Origin: Nocardioides panacisoli
Lineage (GTDB): Bacteria; Actinomycetota; Actinomycetes; Propionibacteriales; Nocardioidaceae
Assembly: GCF_019448235.1 (NCBI RefSeq)
Contig: NZ_CP080409.1
Location: 1,550,001-1,614,000 of the forward strand
DNA length: 64,000 nt
Reading direction: 5' to 3'
Of the stretch, positions 30,143 to 37,236 are shown in pieces. The position numbers and the translations under genes are program-made. How positions within the stretch are numbered: the stretch's first letter is position 1; each line of letters begins with the position of its first letter. Under the pieces are notes generated by a model. That model was given only the letters and a program-made list of their open reading frames with translations. It did no database searches and was not told the DNA's origin.

Positions 30143-31483
30143 GTGCAGCACATCCTCGACGCCATCCAGGCAGGCGACACCTCCTCGGAGGACTTCGCGA
30201 ACCTCGAGCTGCCCGAGTCCTACCGCGCCATGACGGTGCACAAGGAGGACGTCGACATGTTCGAGGGCCTGGAGTCCCGTGACAAGGACCCCCGCAAGTC
30301 CCTCCACCTCGACGAGGTGCCGCTGCCCGAGCTGGGCCCCGGCGAGGCCTTCGTCGCCGTGATGGCCTCGGCCATCAACTACAACACCGTGTGGACCTCG
30401 ATCTTCGAGCCGCTCGCGACGTTCGGCTTCCTGGAGAAGTACGGCCGCGAGTCCGAGCTCGGCGCACGCCACGACCTGCCTTACCACATCGTGGGCTCGG
30501 ACCTGTCCGGCGTCGTGCTGGCCACCGGCCCCGGCGTCACCAAGTGGCAGCCCGGCGACCGCGTCGTCGCGCACTGCCTCTCGGTCGAGCTCGAGGGCCC
30601 TGATGGCCACAACGACACGATGCTGGACACCTCCCAGCGCATCTGGGGCTTCGAGACCAACTTCGGCGGCCTCGCCGACGTCGCGATGGTCAAGGCCAAC
30701 CAGCTCATGCCCAAGCCCGAGCACCTCACCTGGGAGGAGGCCGCCTCCCCGGGCCTGGTCAACTGCACCGCCTACCGGCAGCTGGTCTCGGCCAACGGCG
30801 GCAACATGAAGCAGGGCGACAACGTGCTGATCTGGGGCGCCTCGGGCGGCCTCGGCGGCTTCGCCACGCAGTACGCCCTCAACGGTGGCGCGAACCCCAT
30901 CTGCGTGGTCTCCAACGACGAGAAGGCCGACATCTGCCGCAGAATGGGCGCGGAGATGATCATCAACCGCTCCGAGGAGAACTACCAATTCTGGAACGAG
31001 GACCGGACCGAGCAGAACCCCAAGGAGTGGAGCCGGTTCGGCAAGAAGATCCGTGAGCTCACCGGTGGCGAGGACGTCGACATCGTCTTCGAGCACCCCG
31101 GCCGCGAGACCTTCGGCGCGAGCGTCTACGTCACCCGCAAGGGCGGCACCATCACCACCTGTGCTTCGACCTCGGGCTACATGCACGAGTACGACAACCG
31201 CCACCTGTGGATGAAGCTCAAGCGCATCGTCTCCAGCCACTTCGCCAACTACCGCGAGTCCTGGGAGGCCAACCGCCTCATCAGCCAGGGCAAGATCCAC
31301 CCGACGCTGTCGCGGACCTACTCCCTGGAGGAGACCGGCCAGGCGGCCCTGGACGTGCACCACAACAAGCACCAGGGCAAGGTCGGCGTCCTCTGCCTCT
31401 CCCCCGAGGAGGGCCTGGGCGTCCTGGACCACGACAAGCGGTCCAAGCACCTGGACCAGATCAACGCGTTCCGCGGCCTCTGA
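30143..31483 (+). CDS. ccr: Crotonyl-CoA carboxylase/reductase
   Basis: Reductively carboxylates crotonyl-CoA to ethylmalonyl-CoA with NADPH and CO2, the key step of the ethylmalonyl-CoA pathway and a source of extender units. The 446-residue medium-chain reductase has the GroES-like part, the Rossmann loop G-A-S-G-G-L-G-G-F near 233-241, and Asn81, Phe170 and Glu171 with His366. From memory these match the CO2-pocket residues (N81, F170, E171, H365) of the Kitasatospora enzyme, so it should carboxylate and not merely reduce. GTG at 30143 has AAGGGAG upstream. A strong terminator follows. Confidence 0.96.
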   Translation: MQHILDAIQAGDTSSEDFANLELPESYRAMTVHKEDVDMFEGLESRDKDPRKSLHLDEVPLPELGPGEAFVAVMASAINYNTVWTSIFEPLATFGFLEKYGRESELGARHDLPYHIVGSDLSGVVLATGPGVTKWQPGDRVVAHCLSVELEGPDGHNDTMLDTSQRIWGFETNFGGLADVAMVKANQLMPKPEHLTWEEAASPGLVNCTAYRQLVSANGGNMKQGDNVLIWGASGGLGGFATQYALNGGANPICVVSNDEKADICRRMGAEMIINRSEENYQFWNEDRTEQNPKEWSRFGKKIRELTGGEDVDIVFEHPGRETFGASVYVTRKGGTITTCASTSGYMHEYDNRHLWMKLKRIVSSHFANYRESWEANRLISQGKIHPTLSRTYSLEETGQAALDVHHNKHQGKVGVLCLSPEEGLGVLDHDKRSKHLDQINAFRGL

Positions 31484-31504
31484 GGTCATCGAACGCGACA
31501 CGCG

Positions 31505-31534
31505 GGGGTACGCCGGACCGGGCCGGCGTACCCC
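31505..31534 (+). terminator. Terminator of ccr
   Basis: GGGGTACGCCGG at 31505-31516 pairs perfectly with CCGGCGTACCCC at 31523-31534 around a 6-base loop, 21 bases past the ccr stop. Confidence 0.8.
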
Positions 31535-31653
31535 GGCGCACTCGAAGGAAATTCCCGGCGAAACCGTGCGGTGCGGCTGGGTTCTCCTTGTCCCATCGGT
31601 GATGATTGCCCCGTTGCACCCCAGTTGCACACCAGCACACGCGGAGGGACGCC

Positions 31654-32820
31654 ATGGGTGATGAACGACTGTCCATCTTCAACGATCCGTCGGACGAACC
31701 TGCGCACTCCTCATCCCGTTCCCACGACAGGACCCAGGTGATACCGACCGTGGCCCCGACCGCGCCGACCCCGAAGAACCCACCCTCGCTCCCCACCGTC
31801 CGCAAGGGTGGCTACGACCAGGCCGCCGTCGACGAGGCGATCCGCCGCCTCTCCAGCGACCACGCCACCACCGCCGCGCAGCTGGGTGAGGCCCACGAGC
31901 GCATCAGCGCGCTCGAGAAGCAGGTAGCCGACAGCAAGCAGCAGCTCGCGGAGGCCGAGAACCCCTCCTACGCCGGCCTCGGCAGCCGCGCGTCCTCCCT
32001 GCTGGCGATGGCCGAGCAGGAGGCCGAGGAGATCCGCGCCGTCGCCGAGCGCGAGGCGTCGGAGATCCGCGACCAGGCCACCCTGGACGCCAACGCCGTG
32101 CGCGCGGCCGCCGCCCGGGAGGGCGACGACATGCGCGCCGTGCAGTTGCAGGAGCTGGACGAGACCCGCAACCGGATGCTCGGCGACGCCGAGCAGGAGC
32201 GCACCCTCGCCCGCAGCGAGGCCGTGGACCTGAAGTCCAGCGCCAAGCGGGAGGCCGACCAGCTGCGCCTCGCGGCCGAGCAGGAGACCAGCGAGCTCCG
32301 CCAGCGCGCCCAGCGCGAGGCGGAGCAGACCCGCGCCGCCGCCGACCGCGAGGTGCAGGAGGCGCGTCGCGCGCTCGCCCTGGAGAAGGAGCGGCTCGCC
32401 AAGGAGGCCAGCGAACACCACGACTCCGCGCTCGCCGAGACCCAGCGCCTGGTCGAGGAGGCCGAGTCGCGCGCCAACTCCGCCGAGGAGCGCGCCTCCG
32501 AGGCCAGCAAGCAGGCCGCCGAGACACGGACCTCCGCCCAGCGCGAGGCCGACGCGATGATCACGCGGGCACGCCGCGAGGCCGAGCAGATCGTGACCTC
32601 CGCACGCACCCAGGCCGAGGCGATCACCGCAGGCGGCGAGGCGGAGACGCAGCGCAAGCTGGCCGCGACCAAGGCCGAGCTGGACCGGCTCACCAAGCGC
32701 CGCGCCGCCATCACCACCCAGCTGACCTCGCTGGCCGACCTCGTGGCCGGGTTCGGCGACGAGGAGCCGGCCGAGGACGAGGGCGAGTCGGACGAGTCCG
32801 CGGAGGGGCAGGGCTCCTGA
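31654..32820 (+). CDS. DivIVA/Scy-like long coiled-coil protein
   Basis: A 388-residue cytoskeleton-like protein. After a disordered Pro-rich start comes K-G-G-Y-D-Q-A-A-V-D-E-A-I (51-63), a DivIVA-domain-like motif. An uninterrupted coiled coil of A/E/R heptads follows (about 70-360), ending in an acidic tail. The coil repeats units like E-A-E-x-I-R-x-x-A and R-E-A-E-Q. Proteins of this kind (Wag31, Scy, FilP) organise polar growth. From memory, in Streptomyces scy lies next to an epimerase and a thiolase gene, which is close to this context. ATG at 31654 has GGAGGGAC upstream. Confidence 0.75.
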   Translation: MGDERLSIFNDPSDEPAHSSSRSHDRTQVIPTVAPTAPTPKNPPSLPTVRKGGYDQAAVDEAIRRLSSDHATTAAQLGEAHERISALEKQVADSKQQLAEAENPSYAGLGSRASSLLAMAEQEAEEIRAVAEREASEIRDQATLDANAVRAAAAREGDDMRAVQLQELDETRNRMLGDAEQERTLARSEAVDLKSSAKREADQLRLAAEQETSELRQRAQREAEQTRAAADREVQEARRALALEKERLAKEASEHHDSALAETQRLVEEAESRANSAEERASEASKQAAETRTSAQREADAMITRARREAEQIVTSARTQAEAITAGGEAETQRKLAATKAELDRLTKRRAAITTQLTSLADLVAGFGDEEPAEDEGESDESAEGQGS

Positions 32821-32840
32821 GGCGACGGCGTACGACGCGA

Positions 32841-32877
32841 CTGACGGCCTGACCCCACGTCGGGGTCAGGCCGTCGG
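32841..32877. terminator. Bidirectional terminator between coiled-coil and EamA genes
   Basis: A 13-bp stem, ACGGCCTGACCCC at 32844-32856, pairs with 32862-32874 around a 5-base loop and extends by further pairs. It serves both convergent genes. Confidence 0.8.
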
Positions 32878-32892
32878 TGCGTGTGGCGCCGG

Positions 32893-33861
32893 TCAGGCCG
32901 AGAGGGGCTCCTCGCGCACGACCGTGCGCTCGCCCGCCTTGACCGCAACCACGCCGAGCAGGATGAGCACCCCGCCGACGAACTGCCAGCCGCTGGGCAG
33001 CTCACCCAGCAGGAGCCAGGCGAAGATCACCGCGGCCAGCACCTCGTTGAGCCCCACGAACGAGGCGAGCCGCGAGCCCAGGCGCCTTCCGGCGGCGATG
33101 CCACTGGTGTAGGCGACGGCGGCCGTGACGATGCCGAGCAGCAGCAGCGGCAGCCACCACGACGTCTGCACCCCGGCGTAGCTGACCGGCAGGTCGGCGG
33201 CGTGCATCGGCAGCACGCCGGCGACCGCGAGGACGCCGAGGAGCGCCGACCCGACCACGAGGCCACCGGCGGCCAGCGTCAGCGGCGGCAGCCCGTTGGT
33301 CTCGTCGGCGGAGATGACGAAGTACACCGCGCAACCGACCATCGCGCCCAGCGCCCAGGCCGTGCCCAGCAGGTGGAAGTCACCGCCGGAGAAGATCTCG
33401 ATGACCAGCAGCAACCCAACGCCGGCGACCGCTGCGCCGGCCAGCGTGACCGGCCCGGGACGCTGGCCGTGGCGCAGCCACATCCACGTCACGACCGCCG
33501 CGGGCGCGGTGAACTCGATGAGCAGCGCGGGCCCGACCTGGAGGTACTGCACCGCGGAGAAGTAGCAGAACTGGGCGCCGGCGACGCCGGTCAGGCCGTA
33601 GAGCAGGATCGTCGGCGCGTTGCGCGCGAGCAGGCCCCAGCGCCCACGGAGGGCGGCCAGGCCGAAGGGCACGACGACGAGCGCTCCCAACGCGATGCGC
33701 ACCAGCACCACGGCGCCGGGGCTCCAGCCACTGTCGAGCAGCGGTCGCGCCAGCGCCCCCGACACCCCGAAGGACACCGCGGACAGCGCGGCGAAGCCCA
33801 GTCCGGCAGCGGTGCGGGCAGGCGGCGTCACCGCCGCGGTGTCATGAGTCATCGTCGTCAT
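32893..33861 (-). CDS. EamA/DMT family exporter
   Basis: A 322-residue drug/metabolite transporter with about ten membrane helices in two EamA repeats (about 20-150 and 165-310). The repeats are marked by A-L-S-A-V-S-F-G-V-S-G and by V-G-L-N-E-V-L-A-A-V-I-F-A-W-L-L-L-G-E. Family members export amino acids or small metabolites; the substrate is unknown. ATG at 33861 has AAGGA and a TAGTGT box eight bases upstream; the ATG at 33852 is an alternative. Its promoter overlaps that of the divergent CGNR gene. Confidence 0.9.
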   Translation of the reverse strand: MTTMTHDTAAVTPPARTAAGLGFAALSAVSFGVSGALARPLLDSGWSPGAVVLVRIALGALVVVPFGLAALRGRWGLLARNAPTILLYGLTGVAGAQFCYFSAVQYLQVGPALLIEFTAPAAVVTWMWLRHGQRPGPVTLAGAAVAGVGLLLVIEIFSGGDFHLLGTAWALGAMVGCAVYFVISADETNGLPPLTLAAGGLVVGSALLGVLAVAGVLPMHAADLPVSYAGVQTSWWLPLLLLGIVTAAVAYTSGIAAGRRLGSRLASFVGLNEVLAAVIFAWLLLGELPSGWQFVGGVLILLGVVAVKAGERTVVREEPLSA

Positions 33862-33865
33862 GGTT

Positions 33866-33894
33866 CCTTACACTACGACTCGATGACGTAACCT
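33866..33894. promoter_or_regulatory. Face-to-face promoters of EamA and CGNR genes
   Basis: The minus-strand -10 TAGTGT (33870-33875) and the plus-strand -10 TAACCT (33889-33894) are 13 bases apart in a 39-base gap. Each hexamer falls in or near the other promoter's -35 region, so the two cannot be occupied at once. Confidence 0.55.
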
Positions 33895-33900
33895 GTCAAC

Positions 33901-34449
33901 ATGACATTCGCCCATGACGTCGAGTCGGGGCTGCAGAGCGCCGTGTGGCTGGCCAACTCCGACGACGAGCCCGACGCACTGACCACCACCGCCGACCTCG
34001 CCACGTTCTTCCGCGAGCACGGCTACAGCGGCCGCATCGACGGCACGCGGGCCGAGCTGGAGGAGGTGCGCGCCCTCCGCCCCCGCCTCCGCGAGGTCCT
34101 GGTCGCCGACGAGGTCCGGGCCGTCGCCCTGGTCAACGAGATGCTGGTCGAGGCCAGCGCACTCCCCCAGCTCGTGCGCCACGACGGCCACGACTGGCAC
34201 GTCCACGCGGTCGCCTCGGACCGGCCGCTCGCCGAGCGCATCGTGGTCGAGACCGCGATGGCCATGACCGACGTGATCCGGCTCGGGGAGCTCTCACGCC
34301 TGGCGACGTGCGCGGACGAGGAGTGCGACGGCGTCGTGCTGGACCTCTCCCGCAACCGGTCGCGCCGGTTCTGCTCCACCGCCTGCGGCAACCGCAACGC
34401 GGTCGCGGCCTACCGGGAGCGGCAGCAGTCCCGGTCGGCGACGGACTGA
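33901..34449 (+). CDS. CGNR zinc-finger (ABATE domain) putative regulator
   Basis: A 182-residue protein with an N-terminal ABATE-like helical domain (about 10-125, W-L-A-N-S near the start). A C-terminal CGNR zinc finger follows, with Cys137 and Cys142 then Cys158 and Cys162 in F-C-S-T-A-C-G-N-R, and a basic tail. Such proteins are predicted stress-responsive transcription regulators. A TAACCT box lies six bases before the ATG. Its divergent partner is an EamA exporter, so control of that exporter is a reasonable inference. Confidence 0.85.
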   Translation: MTFAHDVESGLQSAVWLANSDDEPDALTTTADLATFFREHGYSGRIDGTRAELEEVRALRPRLREVLVADEVRAVALVNEMLVEASALPQLVRHDGHDWHVHAVASDRPLAERIVVETAMAMTDVIRLGELSRLATCADEECDGVVLDLSRNRSRRFCSTACGNRNAVAAYRERQQSRSATD

Positions 34450-34469
34450 GCCGATCCGGGTCGGTCGCG

Positions 34470-35255
34470 TCAGTCGGGCGACCGGTCGAGGAAGGCCCGC
34501 AGCACCTCGCCGAAGACCTCGGGCCGCTCCGAGTGCACCCAGTGCCCGGCGCCCTTCACCGTCACCCGACGGTTGCGCGGGAACAGCGCGTCCATCGCCG
34601 GCGCGTACTCCTCGGTGACGTAGTCCGACTCCGAGCCGCCCAGCCACAGCACCGGGCCGTCGTACGCCGGCACCTCGCCGAGCGCGTCGGAGGGCCAGTC
34701 CCCCAGCCGGTCGAGGTCGGCGCGCAGCAGCTCCAGGTTCGGCTGCCAGCGCCACACGCCGTCCTCGCGCCGCAGGTTCTGCAGCAGGAAGCCACGGATG
34801 GTGTCGTCGGGCACGGCCTCGCGCAGCGCGGCGTCGGCATCGCCGCGCTGCTCCAGGCTCGCGAGGTCGATGTCGAGCATGGCGTCGATGTAACGGCCGA
34901 ACTGGCCCGCGCCGGAGTACCGGACCGGCGAGACGTCGACGACGCAGAGGCGCTCGACCAGCTCGGGGTGCCGCAGCGCGAGCGCCATGACGATCTTGCC
35001 GCCCAGCGAGTGCCCGACCAACGCGACCGGGTCGGCGGGATCGAGCAACTCGGCGACCAGGTCGGCGGCCTCGAGGAAGTCCCACCGCTGCGTCCACGGC
35101 GAGCGGCCGTGGTTGGGGATGTCGACGAGCGTGACCCGGTGGTCGGGCGCGAGCTGCTTGGCGTGCTGGGTCCAGTTGCGACCCTGGCCGAAGAGCCCGT
35201 GGCAGAAGACGACGCGACGGCCGTGCTCGCCGTACTCGACTTTGTGGAGCGACAC
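34470..35255 (-). CDS. Alpha/beta hydrolase, YbfF-like esterase
   Basis: A 261-residue alpha/beta hydrolase. It shows the oxyanion strand V-F-C-H-G-L-F-G, the motif P-N-H-G-R-S, the nucleophile Ser in V-G-H-S-L-G-G, an acid in G-G-S-E-S-D and the terminal His in G-A-G-H-W-V-H. The N-H-G-R-S and H-G-L-F-G signatures fit the YbfF acyl-CoA/ester hydrolase group better than epoxide hydrolases. GTG at 35255 follows CACACT by seven bases. Substrate unknown. Confidence 0.87.
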   Translation of the reverse strand: MSLHKVEYGEHGRRVVFCHGLFGQGRNWTQHAKQLAPDHRVTLVDIPNHGRSPWTQRWDFLEAADLVAELLDPADPVALVGHSLGGKIVMALALRHPELVERLCVVDVSPVRYSGAGQFGRYIDAMLDIDLASLEQRGDADAALREAVPDDTIRGFLLQNLRREDGVWRWQPNLELLRADLDRLGDWPSDALGEVPAYDGPVLWLGGSESDYVTEEYAPAMDALFPRNRRVTVKGAGHWVHSERPEVFGEVLRAFLDRSPD

Positions 35256-35334
35256 GCGGCTCAGTGTGTCATCGCCGGTCGGCGAGCGGGTAAGTGTGGA
35301 GCTGGTTGCCCACGTCCGGCCCGCTGGAGGTCCC

Positions 35335-35787
35335 ATGGCACGCCCACTCAGCCCACGCCGCCTGCGTCAGGCAGTGCTCGCGCTCGTGCTCGTCGTCGCG
35401 GCCTCGGTCACCGGTGCCGGCGCCGGCGCGACCCCTCCCGCAGCCGAGGAGGGATGCGCCATGCCGGACTGCTTCGCCGCCGTGGCGTTCAATCCCGCGA
35501 CCGGCTTCTGGGCCAAGTCGCGCAACCACCCCACCGCGGAGGCGGCGCGGACCGCTGCCCAGCAGGCCTGCACCGACGAGCGCGACCGGCCGGGCCGGTG
35601 CCGCGTCCTGCGGACCTCGCGTGGCGCGACCTGCATCGGCGCCGCGATGCGGGTGCGCCAGGGCGCCGTGGTCGCCCACGACACCGCGCTCCGCCAGGGC
35701 TACCGCGCGGCCCTCACAGCCGCGGAGGCCGCGCTCGACGGCCCCCAGCGACAGCGCCACCTCATCGCCGGGGTCTGCAACGGCTGA
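35335..35787 (+). CDS. Secreted DUF4189-like protein
   Basis: A 150-residue protein with a Sec signal (R-R-L-R-Q then a hydrophobic stretch, cleavage probably near A-G-A-G-A). The DUF4189-like repeat follows: C-F-A-A-V-A-F-N-P-A-T-G-F-W-A-K-S with E-A-A-R-T-A-A-Q-Q-A-C. Five Cys in the mature part could form disulfides. ATG at 35335 has GGAGG upstream. Function unknown. A 12-bp stem spans the stop codon. Confidence 0.8.
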   Translation: MARPLSPRRLRQAVLALVLVVAASVTGAGAGATPPAAEEGCAMPDCFAAVAFNPATGFWAKSRNHPTAEAARTAAQQACTDERDRPGRCRVLRTSRGATCIGAAMRVRQGAVVAHDTALRQGYRAALTAAEAALDGPQRQRHLIAGVCNG

Positions 35788-35797
35788 CCCCGGCGAT
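35764..35797 (+). terminator. Terminator hairpin spanning the DUF4189 stop codon
   Basis: ATCGCCGGGGTC at 35764-35775 pairs perfectly with 35786-35797 around a 10-base loop that contains most of the last codons. The TGA is partly in the right arm. Confidence 0.65.
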
Positions 35798-35805
35798 CGG
35801 CGTGA

Positions 35806-35822
35806 CCGTGGCTCGGCCACGG
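35806..35822 (-). terminator. Short hairpin after the 3-hydroxyacyl-CoA dehydrogenase
   Basis: CCGTGGC at 35806-35812 pairs with GCCACGG at 35816-35822 around a 3-base loop, just beyond the dehydrogenase stop on the minus strand. Confidence 0.45.
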
Positions 35823-35823
35823 C

Positions 35824-36993
35824 TCAGCTGTAGTCGTGGAAGCCCTTGCCGGTCTTGCGACCCAGCTCGCCGTCGGTGACCTTCTGCTGCAGCAGCGGTG
35901 CCGGCGCGAAGCCGGGTTCACCGAACTCGGACTGCAGCTCGGTCTGGATGGCCAGGGCGACGTCGTTGCCGACCACGTCGAGCAGCTGGAACGGACCCAT
36001 GGGGAACCCGGCCTGCTCCTTGATGGCCTCGTCGATGGTCTCCATCGCCACGCCGGACTCGTGCAGCGTGACGGCGTCGTTGAGGTAGGGGAAGAGCAGG
36101 CAGTTGACGATGAACCCGGCACGGTCACCACAGGAGACGGCGACCTTGCCGACCTCGGTGCACAGTGCCTTGACGGTCTCGTCGACGTCGGCCGCGGTGT
36201 CCTCGGTGGTGACGACCTCCACCAGCTTCATGACCGTGGCGGGGTTGAAGAAGTGCATGCCGATGACCGACGCCGGCCGCTGCGTGGCTGCACCGAGCTT
36301 GGTGATGGGCATCGATGAGGTCGTGGTGGCCAGGATCGCGCCGGGCTTGCAGATCCGGTCCAGGTCGGCGAAGAGCTCGGTCTTGATGGCGAGGTCCTCG
36401 GCGATGGCCTCGACCACGATGTCGACGTCGGCGAGGTCCTCACGCGACGTGCTCGGGGTGAGCCGGGCCAGCGCGGCCGCCTTGGCGTCCTCGTCGATCT
36501 TCTCCTTGGCGACGAGCTTGCCCAGACCCTTGTCGACGAAGGAGATGACGCCGTCGGTCTTGTCCTGGCTCCGGCCGACGAACACCACGTCGTACCCAGC
36601 CTGGGCGAAGACCTGCACGATGCCCGAGGCCATGGTGCCGGTGCCGACGACGCCGACCCGGCTGACCTCGTGCTGCAGCGCGGGAGCGGCTGCGCCGCCC
36701 TCGCCGGCCTCCCCGGCGAGGGTGCGACCCTCGTCGGCGAGCTTCTCCAGCAGGTCCGCGGGCTGGTGCAGCCGATCACCCGTGGCGGCGTACCGCTCGG
36801 CGAGCCGGTCGCGCACCGTCGCGGCACCGAGCTCGTCGACCACGGTCAGCGGACCCTTGGGGTAGCCGCAGCCGAACCGCATCGCGTTGTCGATGTCGGT
36901 GACCGTCGCGTAGGAGGCCTCGTACATGCGCACCGCGTGGTTGAGGTAGGGCAGGACCAGGGTGGTGAAGATCTGCTCGTTGCTCAGCGTCAT
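35824..36993 (-). CDS. 3-hydroxyacyl-CoA dehydrogenase with extra N-terminal 3HCDH_C domain
   Basis: NAD(P)-dependent oxidation of 3-hydroxyacyl-CoA, probably 3-hydroxybutyryl-CoA/acetoacetyl-CoA. The standard part (about 110-389) has G-V-V-G-T-G-T-M-A-S-G-I, the catalytic His in I-G-M-H-F-F-N-P and G-F-I-V-N-C-L-L-F-P-Y-L-N. Unusually, residues 1-75 resemble a second C-terminal domain (L-V-L-P-Y-L-N-H-A-V-R-M, then D-N-A-M-R-F-G-C-G-Y-P-K-G-P) placed in front, making 389 rather than about 285 residues. ATG at 36993 follows CACACT by six bases. It fits between thiolase and Ccr in the ethylmalonyl-CoA route. Confidence 0.9.
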   Translation of the reverse strand: MTLSNEQIFTTLVLPYLNHAVRMYEASYATVTDIDNAMRFGCGYPKGPLTVVDELGAATVRDRLAERYAATGDRLHQPADLLEKLADEGRTLAGEAGEGGAAAPALQHEVSRVGVVGTGTMASGIVQVFAQAGYDVVFVGRSQDKTDGVISFVDKGLGKLVAKEKIDEDAKAAALARLTPSTSREDLADVDIVVEAIAEDLAIKTELFADLDRICKPGAILATTTSSMPITKLGAATQRPASVIGMHFFNPATVMKLVEVVTTEDTAADVDETVKALCTEVGKVAVSCGDRAGFIVNCLLFPYLNDAVTLHESGVAMETIDEAIKEQAGFPMGPFQLLDVVGNDVALAIQTELQSEFGEPGFAPAPLLQQKVTDGELGRKTGKGFHDYS

Positions 36994-37017
36994 GGACGCA
37001 GTGTGACATCACCGGGC

Positions 37018-37038
37018 GGTACCGAGTACCCATCGGTA
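37018..37038. promoter_or_regulatory. Nested palindromes over the dehydrogenase promoter
   Basis: GGTAC-CGA-GTACC (37018-37030) overlaps TACCGA...TCGGTA (37020-37038). They cover the -35 region of the 3-hydroxyacyl-CoA dehydrogenase gene. The TACCGA/TCGGTA arms resemble TetR-family operators of fatty-acid genes. Confidence 0.4.
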
Positions 37039-37081
37039 ACTATGCGAGACGGTCCCCGCGGTCCCCTCGGGCGCCTCGTCG

Positions 37082-37100
37082 CGGTCACCGGTGGTGACCG
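37082..37100. promoter_or_regulatory. Perfect palindrome upstream of the betaine-synthesis gene
   Basis: CGGTCACC and GGTGACCG are perfect 8-bp arms around GGT, 34 bases upstream of the -35 box of the methyltransferase gene and also upstream of the divergent dehydrogenase gene. Confidence 0.45.
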
Positions 37101-37133
37101 GGATCGGTTCACCCAGTGTTGACACGGATGCGG

Positions 37134-37162
37134 TTGCAGCCCCGAGGTGATCTGCCTACGGT
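37134..37162 (+). promoter_or_regulatory. Promoter of the betaine-synthesis methyltransferase
   Basis: TTGCAG (37134-37139) and TACGGT (37157-37162) are separated by exactly 17 bases, the best sigma70-type pair in this gap. The predicted leader is about 70 bases. Confidence 0.55.
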
Positions 37163-37236
37163 CGAACGGGTGCTCGGTCAACGACGATCACTCCTGCGGC
37201 ACCCCCCGCCAGCATGCCACTGACGAAGGGAGCCAG

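Noticed and set aside
37119..37124. Perfect TTGACA -35 box upstream of the betaine-synthesis gene
   Set aside because: No -10-like hexamer follows at 16-19 bases. The TTGCAG/TACGGT pair with 17-base spacing is a better promoter.
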